A stretch of DNA of 32,719 nt from Roseateles sp. Its GTDB lineage: Bacteria; Pseudomonadota; Gammaproteobacteria; Burkholderiales; Burkholderiaceae_C. Every line of letters begins with the position of its first letter. Positions within the stretch are counted from its first letter, which is position 1. The position numbers and the translations under genes are program-made. Shown piece after piece: positions 1 through 7,261 of this stretch. The notes beneath the pieces are model-generated. The model had not been told where the DNA came from. It did not search any database and saw nothing but the letters and a program-made list of their open reading frames with translations. Location of the stretch: NCBI RefSeq assembly GCF_019237615.1, contig NZ_JAFAGT010000030.1, forward strand, positions 1 to 32,719, read 5' to 3'.

Positions 1-201
1 CTGCTTCGAACGCCTTGGATTGCACCGTCTGCGCGGGACGATCCGCCACTCCGGCAAAGCTCCTGTCAACGGGAGTTCTGCGTAATGCTGCGAGCCGACA
101 GACCACTGGTAAGCCGTGTGCGGGAAATCCGCACGCACGGTTTGAAATGGGGCGTTGGCTCTGAATCTGGCCTTCGGGCCGTACCAGGAACCAACGTCTA
201 C
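1..201 (+). mobile_element. Group II intron, 3' part (domains V-VI), truncated by window edge
   Basis: The stretch ends in a recognisable group II intron domain V (111-143) followed by a domain VI-like hairpin (153-196). The domain VI stem is CGTTGG (153-158) with CCAACG (191-196); unpaired adenines at 189-190 could supply the branch point, and a GGCC-TTCG-GGCC hairpin (168-178) caps it. Upstream, frame 2 is open from the window edge to a TAA at 83-85 and could be the tail of the intron-encoded reverse transcriptase, but 27 residues are too few to recognise. The exact 3' splice site is uncertain; the usual AY ending would fit CTAC at 198-201. The intron would then end 2 bases before the ATG of the next gene. 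Whether the upstream part is intact lies outside the window. Confidence 0.75.
111..143 (+). ncRNA. Group II intron domain V (catalytic hairpin)
   Basis: The lower stem pairs AAGCCGTG (111-118) with CACGGTTT (136-143). The upper stem pairs TGCGG (119-123) with CCGCA (129-133) around a GAAA-like loop, and there is a two-base bulge CG at 134-135. The AGC catalytic triad lies at 112-114 in the expected place. Size, bulge and triad all match the family consensus for the splicing active site. Confidence 0.85.
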
Positions 202-203
202 CA

Positions 204-698
204 ATGAGCAAGAAGAGCAGCCATGTCAGCGAGACCCCTGCGACCCAGGCGCTGAAGCGCGCCGGCATCGCGTTCACCGAGCATGTCTACGACTACGTCG
301 AGCATGGCGGCACGGCGGAATCGTCCAGGCAGCTGGGCGTCGAGGAGCATGCCGTCGTGAAGACGCTGGTCATGCAGGACGAGAAGGCCGAGCCGCTGAT
401 CGTGCTGATGCATGGCGACTGCACGGTCAGCCTGAAGGAGCTGGCGCGGCAGATCCCGTGCAAGAAGGTCGAGCCTTGCAAACCTGAGGTGGCGCAGCGC
501 CACAGTGGCTACCAGGTCGGCGGGACCTCGCCCTTCGGCGTGCGCAAGGCCATGCCGGTGTACGTCGAGGCCAGCATCCTGGCGTTGGAGAAGATCTGCA
601 TCAACGGCGGCCGGCGTGGCTACCTGGTCGGCATCGGGCCCCAGGTGCTCGTCGATCTTCTGGGGGCCAGGCCCGTGCATTGCGCGCTCAGCGCCTAG
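204..698 (+). CDS. ybaK: YbaK/EbsC-family aminoacyl-tRNA deacylase (Cys-tRNA(Pro) deacylase type)
   Basis: A 164-residue cytosolic protein of the usual YbaK length. Family members hydrolyse mischarged tRNAs, typically Cys-tRNA(Pro) made in error by prolyl-tRNA synthetase. Landmarks are the catalytic-type lysine K53 in VVKTLVM, the GYQVGGTSPFG loop at about 102-112, and the GGRRG turn at 135-139. The ATG at 204 is the first in frame and matches the family N-terminus (TPATQALKRAGI). It has no well-placed Shine-Dalgarno: AGGA at 186-189 is 14 bases away and lies inside the intron domain VI hairpin. The native ribosome site may sit in the upstream exon, beyond the intron. Related deacylase subfamilies (ProX, YeaK) cannot be fully excluded, but the overall pattern is YbaK. 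Confidence 0.9.
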   Translation: MSKKSSHVSETPATQALKRAGIAFTEHVYDYVEHGGTAESSRQLGVEEHAVVKTLVMQDEKAEPLIVLMHGDCTVSLKELARQIPCKKVEPCKPEVAQRHSGYQVGGTSPFGVRKAMPVYVEASILALEKICINGGRRGYLVGIGPQVLVDLLGARPVHCALSA

Positions 699-738
699 CA
701 GCGGGTTGTCGAAGGAAATTACATCGGGCTGCGATTAT

Positions 739-772
739 TTGATTGAATTGCTTATAAATCGAATTCAATCAA
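739..772. promoter_or_regulatory. AT-rich inverted repeat upstream of PEP-CTERM gene
   Basis: Perfect 11-base arms TTGATTGAATT (739-749) and AATTCAATCAA (762-772) flank a 12-base spacer. The AT content stands out against GC-rich surroundings. There is no T-tract, so an intrinsic terminator is unlikely. The position, roughly -40 to -75 from the inferred sigma-54 start, suggests an activator or repressor site. The binding protein is unknown. Confidence 0.5.
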
Positions 773-779
773 TCACTTG
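767..779 (+). promoter_or_regulatory. Candidate IHF binding site
   Basis: AATCAATCACTTG matches the IHF consensus WATCAANNNNTTR at every defined position. It overlaps the right arm of the inverted repeat and lies just upstream of the -24/-12 element, where DNA bending would help an enhancer-binding protein reach sigma-54 polymerase. This is inferred from sequence only. Confidence 0.45.
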
Positions 780-786
780 TGATTCA

Positions 787-803
787 TGGCCTGAAAAATG
801 CTT
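787..803 (+). promoter_or_regulatory. Candidate sigma-54 (-24/-12) promoter
   Basis: TGGCCTGAAAAATGCTT carries GG (788-789) and GC (800-801) separated by exactly ten bases. It resembles the RpoN consensus TGGCACG-N4-TTGCW. Transcription would start near 813, giving a leader of about 26 bases with AAGGA at 828-832. PEP-CTERM genes are known to be RpoN-regulated in some betaproteobacteria through PrsK/PrsR, which supports the call. Confidence 0.55.
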
Positions 804-838
804 GGAGACTGGCGTGACCAGCTCACCAAGGAAACGCC

Positions 839-1843
839 ATGAGATCCTTCACTCGTATCGCTGCGATCTGGGGCTTTGCCGCCGCTGCCATCGCCCTTTC
901 GACGCCCGCCCAGGCCGGCCTGACGCTGACCGCGGCAGGCACCTCCAACGGCTTCTCGCTGTCGACCTTCGCTAACTTCAGCTCCATCACTGGCGGAGGC
1001 TGCTGCGGCGGGCCGTTCGGCATTGCAGTGAGCGGCGGCGGCAACGTGCTCGTGTCCGTCAGTGGCACGCGCTATGTCTTCAACAACGCAGACGGCCAGG
1101 TGCCGGGCAGTGCCCTGGGCACGACGGGCAGTTCGTCCAGCACGTCGGCCTATGCCCGCGCCGGCGGGCTGGCCTACGGCGCCGATGGGGGGCATTTCGT
1201 CCAGTTCAAGGACAACGGCACCGTCGACCATGTGCTGACGGGCGTGTCGCCCGGCCCCTACCTGGGCATGTGGGGCGCCCCCAACGGCCACATCATCGCG
1301 ACCAGCGGTGCAGGCCTGATCGATATCGACCCGCTGGCGGCCGGCGGGGCCGGCAGCTTCCGTGTCATCAACGGCGCCTTCGGCGACGGCGTGACCGTCT
1401 CGCCCGACGGCCTGACCGCCTACCTCGAACAGTCGGGCGGCATCCAGGGCTACAGCATCGCCACCGGCGCCCCGGTCGGCCCGTTCATCAGCGTGCCGGG
1501 CAGCAGTGCCGACGGCACCGGCATGATCATCGGCGGCGCGCTGAACGGTGACCTGATCATCAACAACAACAACGGTGACGTCGACCTTTGGAACTTCGGC
1601 TCCAGCGTGATGACCAAGCTGGCCACCGGTGCCTCGCCGTTCGGTGCCGACCGCGGCGACTACGTTGCCATCGACACCAAGGGCTGCCTGTTCCTCGACG
1701 AGGGCAACCATGTCGACCGCCTGTGCCTCGCGGGGGCGAGCATCGGCGAGCCCAACGGCAACACCGTGCCCGAGCCGGTCTCCGCGGTGCTGGTCGGCGC
1801 TGCGCTGCTCGGTCTCGGCGCGGCCCGCCGCCGTCGCTTCTGA
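839..1843 (+). CDS. PEP-CTERM sorting domain protein, secreted
   Basis: A 334-residue exported protein. A signal peptide occupies residues 1-26 (cleavage after AQA). The C-terminus is a textbook PEP-CTERM tripartite tail: VPEP at 310-313, a hydrophobic helix, then RRRR at 330-333. Such tails are recognised by an exosortase (XrtA/EpsH-type) and usually accompany exopolysaccharide or biofilm functions; no exosortase gene is in this window. The middle is Gly/Ser/Asn-rich with recurring strand-turn units (for example [15 protein letters not shown]), suggesting a beta-propeller-like fold, though no known enzyme motif was recognised. A Cys-Cys pair sits near residue 58 in a glycine-rich stretch. 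The ATG at 839 has AAGGA at 828-832. The gene stands alone between its candidate sigma-54 promoter and a terminator at 1871. Its function beyond surface sorting is unknown. Confidence 0.9.
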   Translation: MRSFTRIAAIWGFAAAAIALSTPAQAGLTLTAAGTSNGFSLSTFANFSSITGGGCCGGPFGIAVSGGGNVLVSVSGTRYVFNNADGQVPGSALGTTGSSSSTSAYARAGGLAYGADGGHFVQFKDNGTVDHVLTGVSPGPYLGMWGAPNGHIIATSGAGLIDIDPLAAGGAGSFRVINGAFGDGVTVSPDGLTAYLEQSGGIQGYSIATGAPVGPFISVPGSSADGTGMIIGGALNGDLIINNNNGDVDLWNFGSSVMTKLATGASPFGADRGDYVAIDTKGCLFLDEGNHVDRLCLAGASIGEPNGNTVPEPVSAVLVGAALLGLGAARRRRF

Positions 1844-1870
1844 CCGGACGCCAGCCCGCGAGTCCACCAG

Positions 1871-1892
1871 GCCCCGCACTGCGGGGCTTCTT
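1871..1892 (+). terminator. Rho-independent terminator after PEP-CTERM gene
   Basis: Perfect 7-base arms GCCCCGC (1871-1877) and GCGGGGC (1881-1887) surround an ACT loop and are followed by TTCTT. It lies 27 bases after the stop codon. Confidence 0.75.
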
Positions 1893-1968
1893 GCATGCCG
1901 GCGGACTCGGGGACTTCCCCGGGGGCGACGTCGGCAGGGCAGGCGGTCGGCCAACGCACAATGACGGC

Positions 1969-2625
1969 ATGCAAGAGACTCTCCTCCCCCTGCTTGCCGC
2001 GTTCGCCGGCTATCTGATCGGCTCACTGTCCTTCGCCGTCCTCGTCAGCCGTGCGATGGGCCTGTCGGACCCGCGCAGCTATGGATCCGGCAATCCGGGC
2101 GCTACCAACGTGCTGCGTTCGGGCAACAAGGCCGCAGCCATGCTGACGCTGATGTTCGACGCGCTCAAGGGTTACCTCCCCGTGCTGGCCGTGCTGGTCT
2201 GGGGCCCGCGCCTAGGGCTGGGGGAGGGCACGGCCGCGATGGTGGGCCTGGCCGCCTTCCTCGGCCACCTGTGGCCAGTGTTCTTCCGCTTCAAGGGCGG
2301 CAAGGGCGTGGCCACGGCTGCCGGCGTCATTTTTGCGCTCAACCCCCTGCTGGGCGTGGCAACGCTGGCGACCTGGCTCATCATCGCCGGGTTCAGCCGC
2401 TACTCGTCGCTGGCCGCCATCGTGTCGGCCGCGTTCGCACCGATGTATCAGTTGCTCATTTGGGAAGCCGGCCCTACGGCACTGGCCCTCATCATCATGG
2501 GCTTGCTGCTGGTGTGGCGCCACCAGGCCAACATCCAGAAGCTGCTGGCCGGCACCGAGAGCAAGCTCGGGCAGAAGGCCGCAGCACCTCACGTCAAACC
2601 CACCAAGACCCGGAAGAAAGCATGA
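1969..2625 (+). CDS. plsY: Acyl-phosphate:glycerol-3-phosphate acyltransferase PlsY
   Basis: PlsY transfers an acyl group from acyl-phosphate to glycerol-3-phosphate, the first acylation in membrane phospholipid synthesis, at the inner membrane. The 218-residue product has several hydrophobic segments and the diagnostic motifs: GSGNPGATN (39-47), the glycine-rich FKGGKGVAT (108-116), and a later RYSSLAAI segment. A Lys/Arg-rich tail follows. The ATG at 1969 gives the standard N-terminus ([10 protein letters not shown]); the frame is open farther upstream, but that reading overlaps the PEP-CTERM gene and its terminator. The stop overlaps the start of the next gene (ATGA), so the two are probably translated together. 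Confidence 0.95.
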   Translation: MQETLLPLLAAFAGYLIGSLSFAVLVSRAMGLSDPRSYGSGNPGATNVLRSGNKAAAMLTLMFDALKGYLPVLAVLVWGPRLGLGEGTAAMVGLAAFLGHLWPVFFRFKGGKGVATAAGVIFALNPLLGVATLATWLIIAGFSRYSSLAAIVSAAFAPMYQLLIWEAGPTALALIIMGLLLVWRHQANIQKLLAGTESKLGQKAAAPHVKPTKTRKKA

Positions 2626-2993
2626 CCGCCTCCACCCCCTTCTCCACAACAGTCGAACGTTTCGACATCGGTGCCCGCCTGTCGGAGATGGCCGTCCACA
2701 ACGGCGTCGCCTACCTGGCCGGCCAGGTGCCCGAGGATGCCGGCGCCGACATCACCGGCCAGACGGCCCAGGTGCTTGCCGCCATCGACAAGCTGCTGGC
2801 ACGCGCCGGCACTGACAAGAGCCGCATCCTGATGGCGCAGATCTTCCTGGCCGACCGCGCAGACTTCCCCGGCATGAACGCGGCCTGGGATGCCTGGGTG
2901 TCCGCAGGCCACACGCCGCCGCGCGCCACCGTCATCGCCGGCCTGGCACGGCCGGAGTGGAAGGTGGAGATCGTCGTCACGGCGGCGGTCTGA
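2622..2993 (+). CDS. RidA/YjgF/YER057c family protein, YoaB-like
   Basis: A 123-residue small cytosolic protein. RidA-family trimers hydrolyse reactive enamine/imine intermediates or act in related detoxification. The sequence closely follows E. coli YoaB as recalled: the [19 protein letters not shown] stretch, the PPRATV arginine and the C-terminal [10 protein letters not shown] with the family glutamate. Key Arg and Glu residues of the active-site cleft are therefore kept. The start codon overlaps the plsY stop by four bases (ATGA), implying coupled translation, but no metabolic link to PlsY is evident. The precise substrate of YoaB-type members is not established, so no gene name is assigned. 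Confidence 0.88.
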   Translation: MTASTPFSTTVERFDIGARLSEMAVHNGVAYLAGQVPEDAGADITGQTAQVLAAIDKLLARAGTDKSRILMAQIFLADRADFPGMNAAWDAWVSAGHTPPRATVIAGLARPEWKVEIVVTAAV

Positions 2994-3001
2994 GCGTTTT
3001 G

Positions 3002-3018
3002 CGGGGCCGAATGCCCCG
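3002..3018 (+). terminator. Hairpin after ridA-like gene, possible terminator
   Basis: Arms CGGGGC (3002-3007) and GCCCCG (3013-3018) lie eight bases after the stop. There is no downstream T-run on the plus strand (the TTTT precedes it), so termination efficiency is doubtful. A second perfect hairpin, GCCACCG with CGGTGGC (3036-3055), follows before the next gene. Confidence 0.35.
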
Positions 3019-3091
3019 GGATTGATCCGCGACAAGCCACCGCCCGTTCGGTGGCACTAGCCTGCCGGTCTTCCAACGAGGGGCCGCCAGC

Positions 3092-3871
3092 GTGTCGATC
3101 GAATTGTTCCGCCAGGGGCGGCATGTGTGCGTCATGTTCTGCCGCCTGGGCGAGGAGGGCGGCGAGGCTGTGCAGGCCAACCAGTTCCTGCTCGTCAACG
3201 GCGACACCGGCGCCATCCTGGACCCCGGCGGCAACATCGCCTACAACGAGCTCTACCTCGGCATGTCGGCGTTCTTCGCGCCGCACAAGCTCGCCGCCAT
3301 CCTGGCCTCGCACGCCGACCCGGACATCATCGCGTCGCTGGACCGCTGGATGACGGCCACCGAGGCGCCCGTCTACATCTCGCGCGTCTGGGAGCGCTTC
3401 GCACCGCATTTCTGCAAGCCCGGCAAGACGGCCGGCCGCATCATCGGCCTGCCCGACGCCGGTGAGCGCCTGTGGCTGGGCCGCGGCGCCGAGCGCTTCG
3501 AGCTGTGGGCGCTGCCGGCGCATTTTCTGCACGCCGAGGGCAACTTCCAGTTCTACGACCCGGTCAGCCGTATCCTGTTCTCCGGCGACCTCGGCGCCTC
3601 GATGGGCGCCGGCCTCGACCCCGAGCGGCACGTCGCGTCGCTGGCCGCGCACATCCCGCGCATGGAGGGCTTCCACCGCCGCTACATGGTCGGCAACAAG
3701 GTGCTGCGCCTGTGGGCGGCCATGGCGCGCCGGCTCGACATTGCCATGATCGCGCCCCAGCATGGCGCGCCCCTGGTGGGCGCTGCGGTGGGCGAGTTCA
3801 TCGACTGGGTGGAGCAGCTGGAATGTGGCATCGACCTGTTCGGGCCGGCCAACTATCGCGTGCCAGACTGA
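3092..3871 (+). CDS. MBL-fold metallo-hydrolase, ODP (flavodiiron-like oxygen-binding diiron) type
   Basis: A 259-residue protein built of the metallo-beta-lactamase fold alone. Its pattern follows the diiron domain of flavodiiron proteins: S-H74-A-D76-P-D78, FLH147AEGN, FSGD166, and APQH224G, spaced as in the Moorella enzyme (79/81/83, 147, 166, 227). Two departures are visible: Asp replaces the usual ligand Glu at 76, and Ile79 stands where a second His is often found. No flavodoxin or rubredoxin domain is fused, so it is more likely an O2-sensing or O2-binding ODP protein than a full NO/O2 reductase. It starts at GTG 3092, with GAGGGG at 3078-3083. A classical hydrolase role cannot be excluded. 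Confidence 0.82.
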   Translation: MSIELFRQGRHVCVMFCRLGEEGGEAVQANQFLLVNGDTGAILDPGGNIAYNELYLGMSAFFAPHKLAAILASHADPDIIASLDRWMTATEAPVYISRVWERFAPHFCKPGKTAGRIIGLPDAGERLWLGRGAERFELWALPAHFLHAEGNFQFYDPVSRILFSGDLGASMGAGLDPERHVASLAAHIPRMEGFHRRYMVGNKVLRLWAAMARRLDIAMIAPQHGAPLVGAAVGEFIDWVEQLECGIDLFGPANYRVPD

Positions 3872-3893
3872 GGCCGCAGCGCCCGCGGCCGCA

Positions 3894-5909
3894 TCAGTCC
3901 GGTCCATGGGCGCGCCGGCGCCAGAACTCGGTGTCGAACAACTGCTGAGCGCCGGTGGCCGCGTTGATAAGCCAGAACTGCCGGCCGTCCGGGCTCACGC
4001 GCGACACCTCGCCGCTGTGCCGCCCCGCCGTCACGCGCAGTCCGACAGCATTGGCCGGGAAGCCGGGGTGGCGTGCCAGTTCCAGCAGCGGCTGCGCGTC
4101 CCGGCCGTCGGCCGCGAGCCGCAGCTTCTGCATCAGCGGCGCGAGCAGCGCGCCCGCCGCATCAGCGGGCGATACGAACAGCACCAGCTTGGCCTGCGCG
4201 CGGCTCAGCGCCACGTTGAGCAGGCGCTGCGCCTCCTCGCCTTGCAAGAAGGGCTGCGCGCCGTCCGCCGGGTCGAACAGCACCACCGGCGCCTCGCTGC
4301 CCTGGGCGCGGTGCACGGTGCTGACCCGCAGAGCCTCCGGCACGCCGCGGGCGCGCAGGCATTGCCGTATGAGTGCCCGCTGCGCGCGGAACGGCGTCAG
4401 CACGATCAGCTCGTCAGGTGTCCAGGCACCGCTGTCCAGTGCATCGGCGGCGAGCGACGCGATGGCCTCGGCCGACTCACGCCGCACCGGCCCGCGCTCA
4501 TGGGCAGACCAGCCGCCGTCGCGCACGACGCGGTGCACGTGCAGCTGCGTCTCCGGCCCGATGTCGGACAGCGCCCGGTGCCGGGCGGCCCGCCAGGCGG
4601 CGGACGCCTGCGCGTCGGCCGCCACGCGCAGCGCGCCGTCGTAGAACAGCTGGCTGACAAGGTTACCGATGGGCGCCGCCATGCGCGACTGTTCGTCCAG
4701 CAGCGCCACCGACGCGCCGGCTCGCGGCATCTCGGCAAAAGCCGAGCGCCCCAGCCAGCGCCGCGCCAGCCGGTCGTCGCTGCGCAGCACGGGCGACAGC
4801 TGCTGGGGGTCGCCGGCGAACAGGCGCGCGCGGCCCAGCGGCATCAGTGCCAGCGCATGGGCCAGGCTGACCTGGCTGGCCTCGTCGAACACCAGCAGGT
4901 CGAAGGGCGGTTCGCCTTCGGCGCCGAGCTCACGCAGCGACTTCAACGTGAAGGCGGCGCGCGTGGTCGTCATGCTGGCCAGGCGGCAGCGCTGCAGTAC
5001 CTTCAGCGATGCGCTGCGCAGCTCGTCGCGCAAGGCCTCGACGCGATCCGCCCAGGCCTTCAGCGCGGCGGCGTCACGGGCCGACGGCCGCTGGCTCTCG
5101 GCGCGCGCCAGGCGGGAGATGAGGTTGTGGTCCTGCGTGGGCAGCAGGTGCTCGCGGCCTTCGTAGGCCGCCGCATCGAAGCGGGTGCCCAGCCGCTGCA
5201 CCTGCGGCCGGCAATGCTCGCGCCGGCCTTTCTGCAGCGCCTTGTCGACGGCCAGCGTCGCCAGATCCACCGCATGGTTGGTGGTGGACAGCAGCAGCAC
5301 GCGGGCCTCGGGTCGCGTGTCCAGGTACTCGGCCAGCAGCACGCCCAGCGTCGTCGTCTTGCCCGTGCCCGGCGGCCCCCACAGGAAGGCGCTGCTGCGG
5401 CCTACCAGCGCGAGCGCCTCTCGCTGCGCCTGGCGCAGCCAGCGGAAGGGGGTGCCCGTCAGCATCGGGCCGGCGTCGACCGGTCGCGGACGGCCCAGGT
5501 CGGGCAGGCAGGCCAGCGCGCGCTCGGCCCAGGGCGTGTCCCACCAGGCGTCGGCCACGGCGTTCAGGAAGCGCGTGGGATACAGGCGGATCAGCCCGCC
5601 GCTGGACGGGGGCACGCTGCTGGCGTTCTGCAGCACCAACTGGTCGTCCTCGGCCACGACGGCCAGCACGCTGGCGCCGCCTTTGGCGGGACCGCCCCAC
5701 CAGGCGCTTGCGCCATCCAGGCTGTCGTCCAGCAGCGCCTGGGCCGACGCCGCGCCGGGCCGCTGGCCTTCGGCGAACACATACCCGGGCTCCAGCGTCA
5801 CCCGCCACAGCGTGCCGTCGCGTTCGCTGTGCAGCACCTTGAAGTCGTAGTACTCGGGCGTGGCCGACAGCTCGGCGTTCAACGCCGAGCGCACGTCGGC
5901 AAGGCTCAT
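3894..5909 (-). CDS. SF1 (UPF1/DNA2-like) ATP-dependent helicase, AAA_11/AAA_12 domains
   Basis: A 671-residue predicted nucleic-acid-dependent ATPase. Helicase motifs appear in order: Walker A GPPGTGKTTT (178-187), Walker B FDEAS (341-345), GDPQQLSPV (367-375), Q-S-R near 407-409, TVHRAQGSE (531-539) and NVALSRA (565-571). This is the UPF1/DNA2/Dna2-like branch of superfamily 1. The first ~150 residues match nothing recognised and may bind nucleic acid. The short C-terminal segment (HSGEVSRVSPDGRQFWLIN) resembles a small beta domain. The start at 5909 is the first ATG giving a compact protein; the frame stays open upstream but would run into the M56 gene. No nuclease, methylase or defence partner is adjacent, so its biological role is open. 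Confidence 0.85.
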   Translation of the reverse strand: MSLADVRSALNAELSATPEYYDFKVLHSERDGTLWRVTLEPGYVFAEGQRPGAASAQALLDDSLDGASAWWGGPAKGGASVLAVVAEDDQLVLQNASSVPPSSGGLIRLYPTRFLNAVADAWWDTPWAERALACLPDLGRPRPVDAGPMLTGTPFRWLRQAQREALALVGRSSAFLWGPPGTGKTTTLGVLLAEYLDTRPEARVLLLSTTNHAVDLATLAVDKALQKGRREHCRPQVQRLGTRFDAAAYEGREHLLPTQDHNLISRLARAESQRPSARDAAALKAWADRVEALRDELRSASLKVLQRCRLASMTTTRAAFTLKSLRELGAEGEPPFDLLVFDEASQVSLAHALALMPLGRARLFAGDPQQLSPVLRSDDRLARRWLGRSAFAEMPRAGASVALLDEQSRMAAPIGNLVSQLFYDGALRVAADAQASAAWRAARHRALSDIGPETQLHVHRVVRDGGWSAHERGPVRRESAEAIASLAADALDSGAWTPDELIVLTPFRAQRALIRQCLRARGVPEALRVSTVHRAQGSEAPVVLFDPADGAQPFLQGEEAQRLLNVALSRAQAKLVLFVSPADAAGALLAPLMQKLRLAADGRDAQPLLELARHPGFPANAVGLRVTAGRHSGEVSRVSPDGRQFWLINAATGAQQLFDTEFWRRRAHGPD

Positions 5910-5997
5910 CACGGGAGAGGGGAGCGGATTCGGGAGGCGGCACTGTAGCGGCTGACCGGCGCGCCCGACCCCGCCCCGGTCAATGCCCGGACCTTGA

Positions 5998-7248
5998 TCA
6001 GCTCCGTGGCATGGTGGCGGTCGGCGGCGGCGGTTGATAGTCGGCCGGCAGCTCGGTGGGTGTGAGCTCCAGCACGAACCTTTCGTTCGGGTTGGCGCCA
6101 TTGATCTCGACGCGCGCCGTCTCGCCCCAGGCGGATGCCAGGCTGGGATGGCCCAGCTCCATGGCGGGGTCACCGACGCTGATCCGCGTCTTGATGAAGG
6201 CCGTCCCATCTTGTTTCTCGGGCCAGAGCGAGATCCATAGCGGTTGCGTTGTCCAACCGGGCTTGTCGGCCTTGACCGCATTGAATCGAAGCATCAGGCG
6301 CTCACCGCTGCGGCCAATCAGGCTGGATCTGAGGGTGGTCTTCTGGCCAGGCTCGCTGAGCACCAGCGCCAGCTGCATGCGGATGTAGCCCCTGTCCGCC
6401 GTCGCCGGGATTGCGCCGGCATAGGCCAGCGCCGACAAGCTCGTGATGGCGAGCAGCAATGGCAGTGCACGGCGGCGTGTCAGCGGCATGGGACGGTTCA
6501 GCATGGCAATCCTTTCAACCAAAGGGTGGGAACTGCCCCAGCGGCTTGCCAGCGGCGCGCCCAGGGCGTTGAGTCCATGCGCCGCCAGCAGCGCGCGGGC
6601 ATAGGTGGTCGCCGCGCCGGGCCGGCCGGCCAGCACGGCCGCATCGCAGGCGAGTTCCTGGTCCGCGTGCATGCGCCGCGCGGCCCACCAGGCCAGCGGG
6701 TTCCACCAGTGCAGGGCCGTGATCGCGCAGGCAAGCAGGTTCCAGAGGTTGTCCAGCCTGTCCCGGTGGACATGCTCGTGGGCGATGACCAGTTCGCGTT
6801 CGGCGGCGTCGAAGCGTGTCTCGAAGTCCAGCGGCAGCGCAAGGCGCGGGCGCAGCAGGCCCACAAGGGCCGGGCTGCTGCCCGCCGGCAGGCGATCGCC
6901 CAGGCAGGCAAGCCGGTACTGCCGGCGCGTTTGCATCAGCGCGACCAGCGCTGCGCCTGTGAGCCACAACGCCAGCCACGGCGCGGCCTGGTTGCGGGTG
7001 GGCCGGGGCAGTGCGGGCAATGCAGCCGGGGTGCCGCCGCCGGCTGCCTGCACGACGAGGCGCAGCGGCTCCTGGGCCGGCCGCGGCAGCGCGGGCGTCA
7101 GCAGCAGCACCGGGACCAGCAGCCAGGCGGCGTAGACGACGCCGGCACCCAGCCATGTCAGCAACGGGCGCAGGGCCCACAGCAGGGCGATGCCCAGGCT
7201 CAGCAGCAGGGCCTGCCGCAGCAGGACGGTGAGCAGCGCGTCGGTCAT
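5998..7248 (-). CDS. M56-family (BlaR1/MecR1-like) membrane metallopeptidase, copy B
   Basis: A 416-residue integral membrane protein. Hydrophobic segments lie at about 12-30, 38-53 and 90-105. The gluzincin site HEHVH is at 157-161, with the third ligand in the following ADQELACD motif. A further membrane segment near 265-285 leads to a C-terminal domain of about 130 residues, probably periplasmic. BlaR1 relatives cleave a BlaI-type repressor in the cytoplasm on sensing a signal. The C-terminal domain here is not a penicillin-binding domain and is not recognised. This is the third gene of the blaI operon, 13 bases after copy A. Its N-terminal two thirds closely resemble copy A whereas the C-terminal domains differ, pointing to duplication followed by divergence in signal recognition. 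Confidence 0.88.
   Translation of the reverse strand: MTDALLTVLLRQALLLSLGIALLWALRPLLTWLGAGVVYAAWLLVPVLLLTPALPRPAQEPLRLVVQAAGGGTPAALPALPRPTRNQAAPWLALWLTGAALVALMQTRRQYRLACLGDRLPAGSSPALVGLLRPRLALPLDFETRFDAAERELVIAHEHVHRDRLDNLWNLLACAITALHWWNPLAWWAARRMHADQELACDAAVLAGRPGAATTYARALLAAHGLNALGAPLASRWGSSHPLVERIAMLNRPMPLTRRRALPLLLAITSLSALAYAGAIPATADRGYIRMQLALVLSEPGQKTTLRSSLIGRSGERLMLRFNAVKADKPGWTTQPLWISLWPEKQDGTAFIKTRISVGDPAMELGHPSLASAWGETARVEINGANPNERFVLELTPTELPADYQPPPPTATMPRS
7180..7225. repeat. 46-base segment shared with 8459-8504 (copy in M56 gene B)
   Basis: The bases encoding the first transmembrane helix region are identical, without a single change, to those in the upstream paralogue at 8459-8504. 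The codons' wobble positions are identical too, which exceeds the similarity of flanking codons and suggests recent duplication or gene conversion. Confidence 0.8.
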
Positions 7249-7261
7249 GGCCTGGCCCTCT

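Noticed and set aside
2-85. C-terminus of an intron-encoded reverse transcriptase
   Set aside because: The frame ends in the right place but 27 residues show no recognisable motif; it is kept only as a remark in the intron entry.
739-772. Inverted repeat as the terminator of ybaK
   Set aside because: The arms are AT-rich and no T-run follows. Its position in a promoter region fits a binding site better.
773-2026. A 417-codon minus-strand frame across the PEP-CTERM gene
   Set aside because: The plus strand has a signal peptide, PEP-CTERM tail, ribosome site and terminator; the minus frame has none of these.
3762-5948. A 728-codon plus-strand frame opposite the helicase
   Set aside because: It is antisense to a helicase with every SF1 motif and has no recognisable domain.
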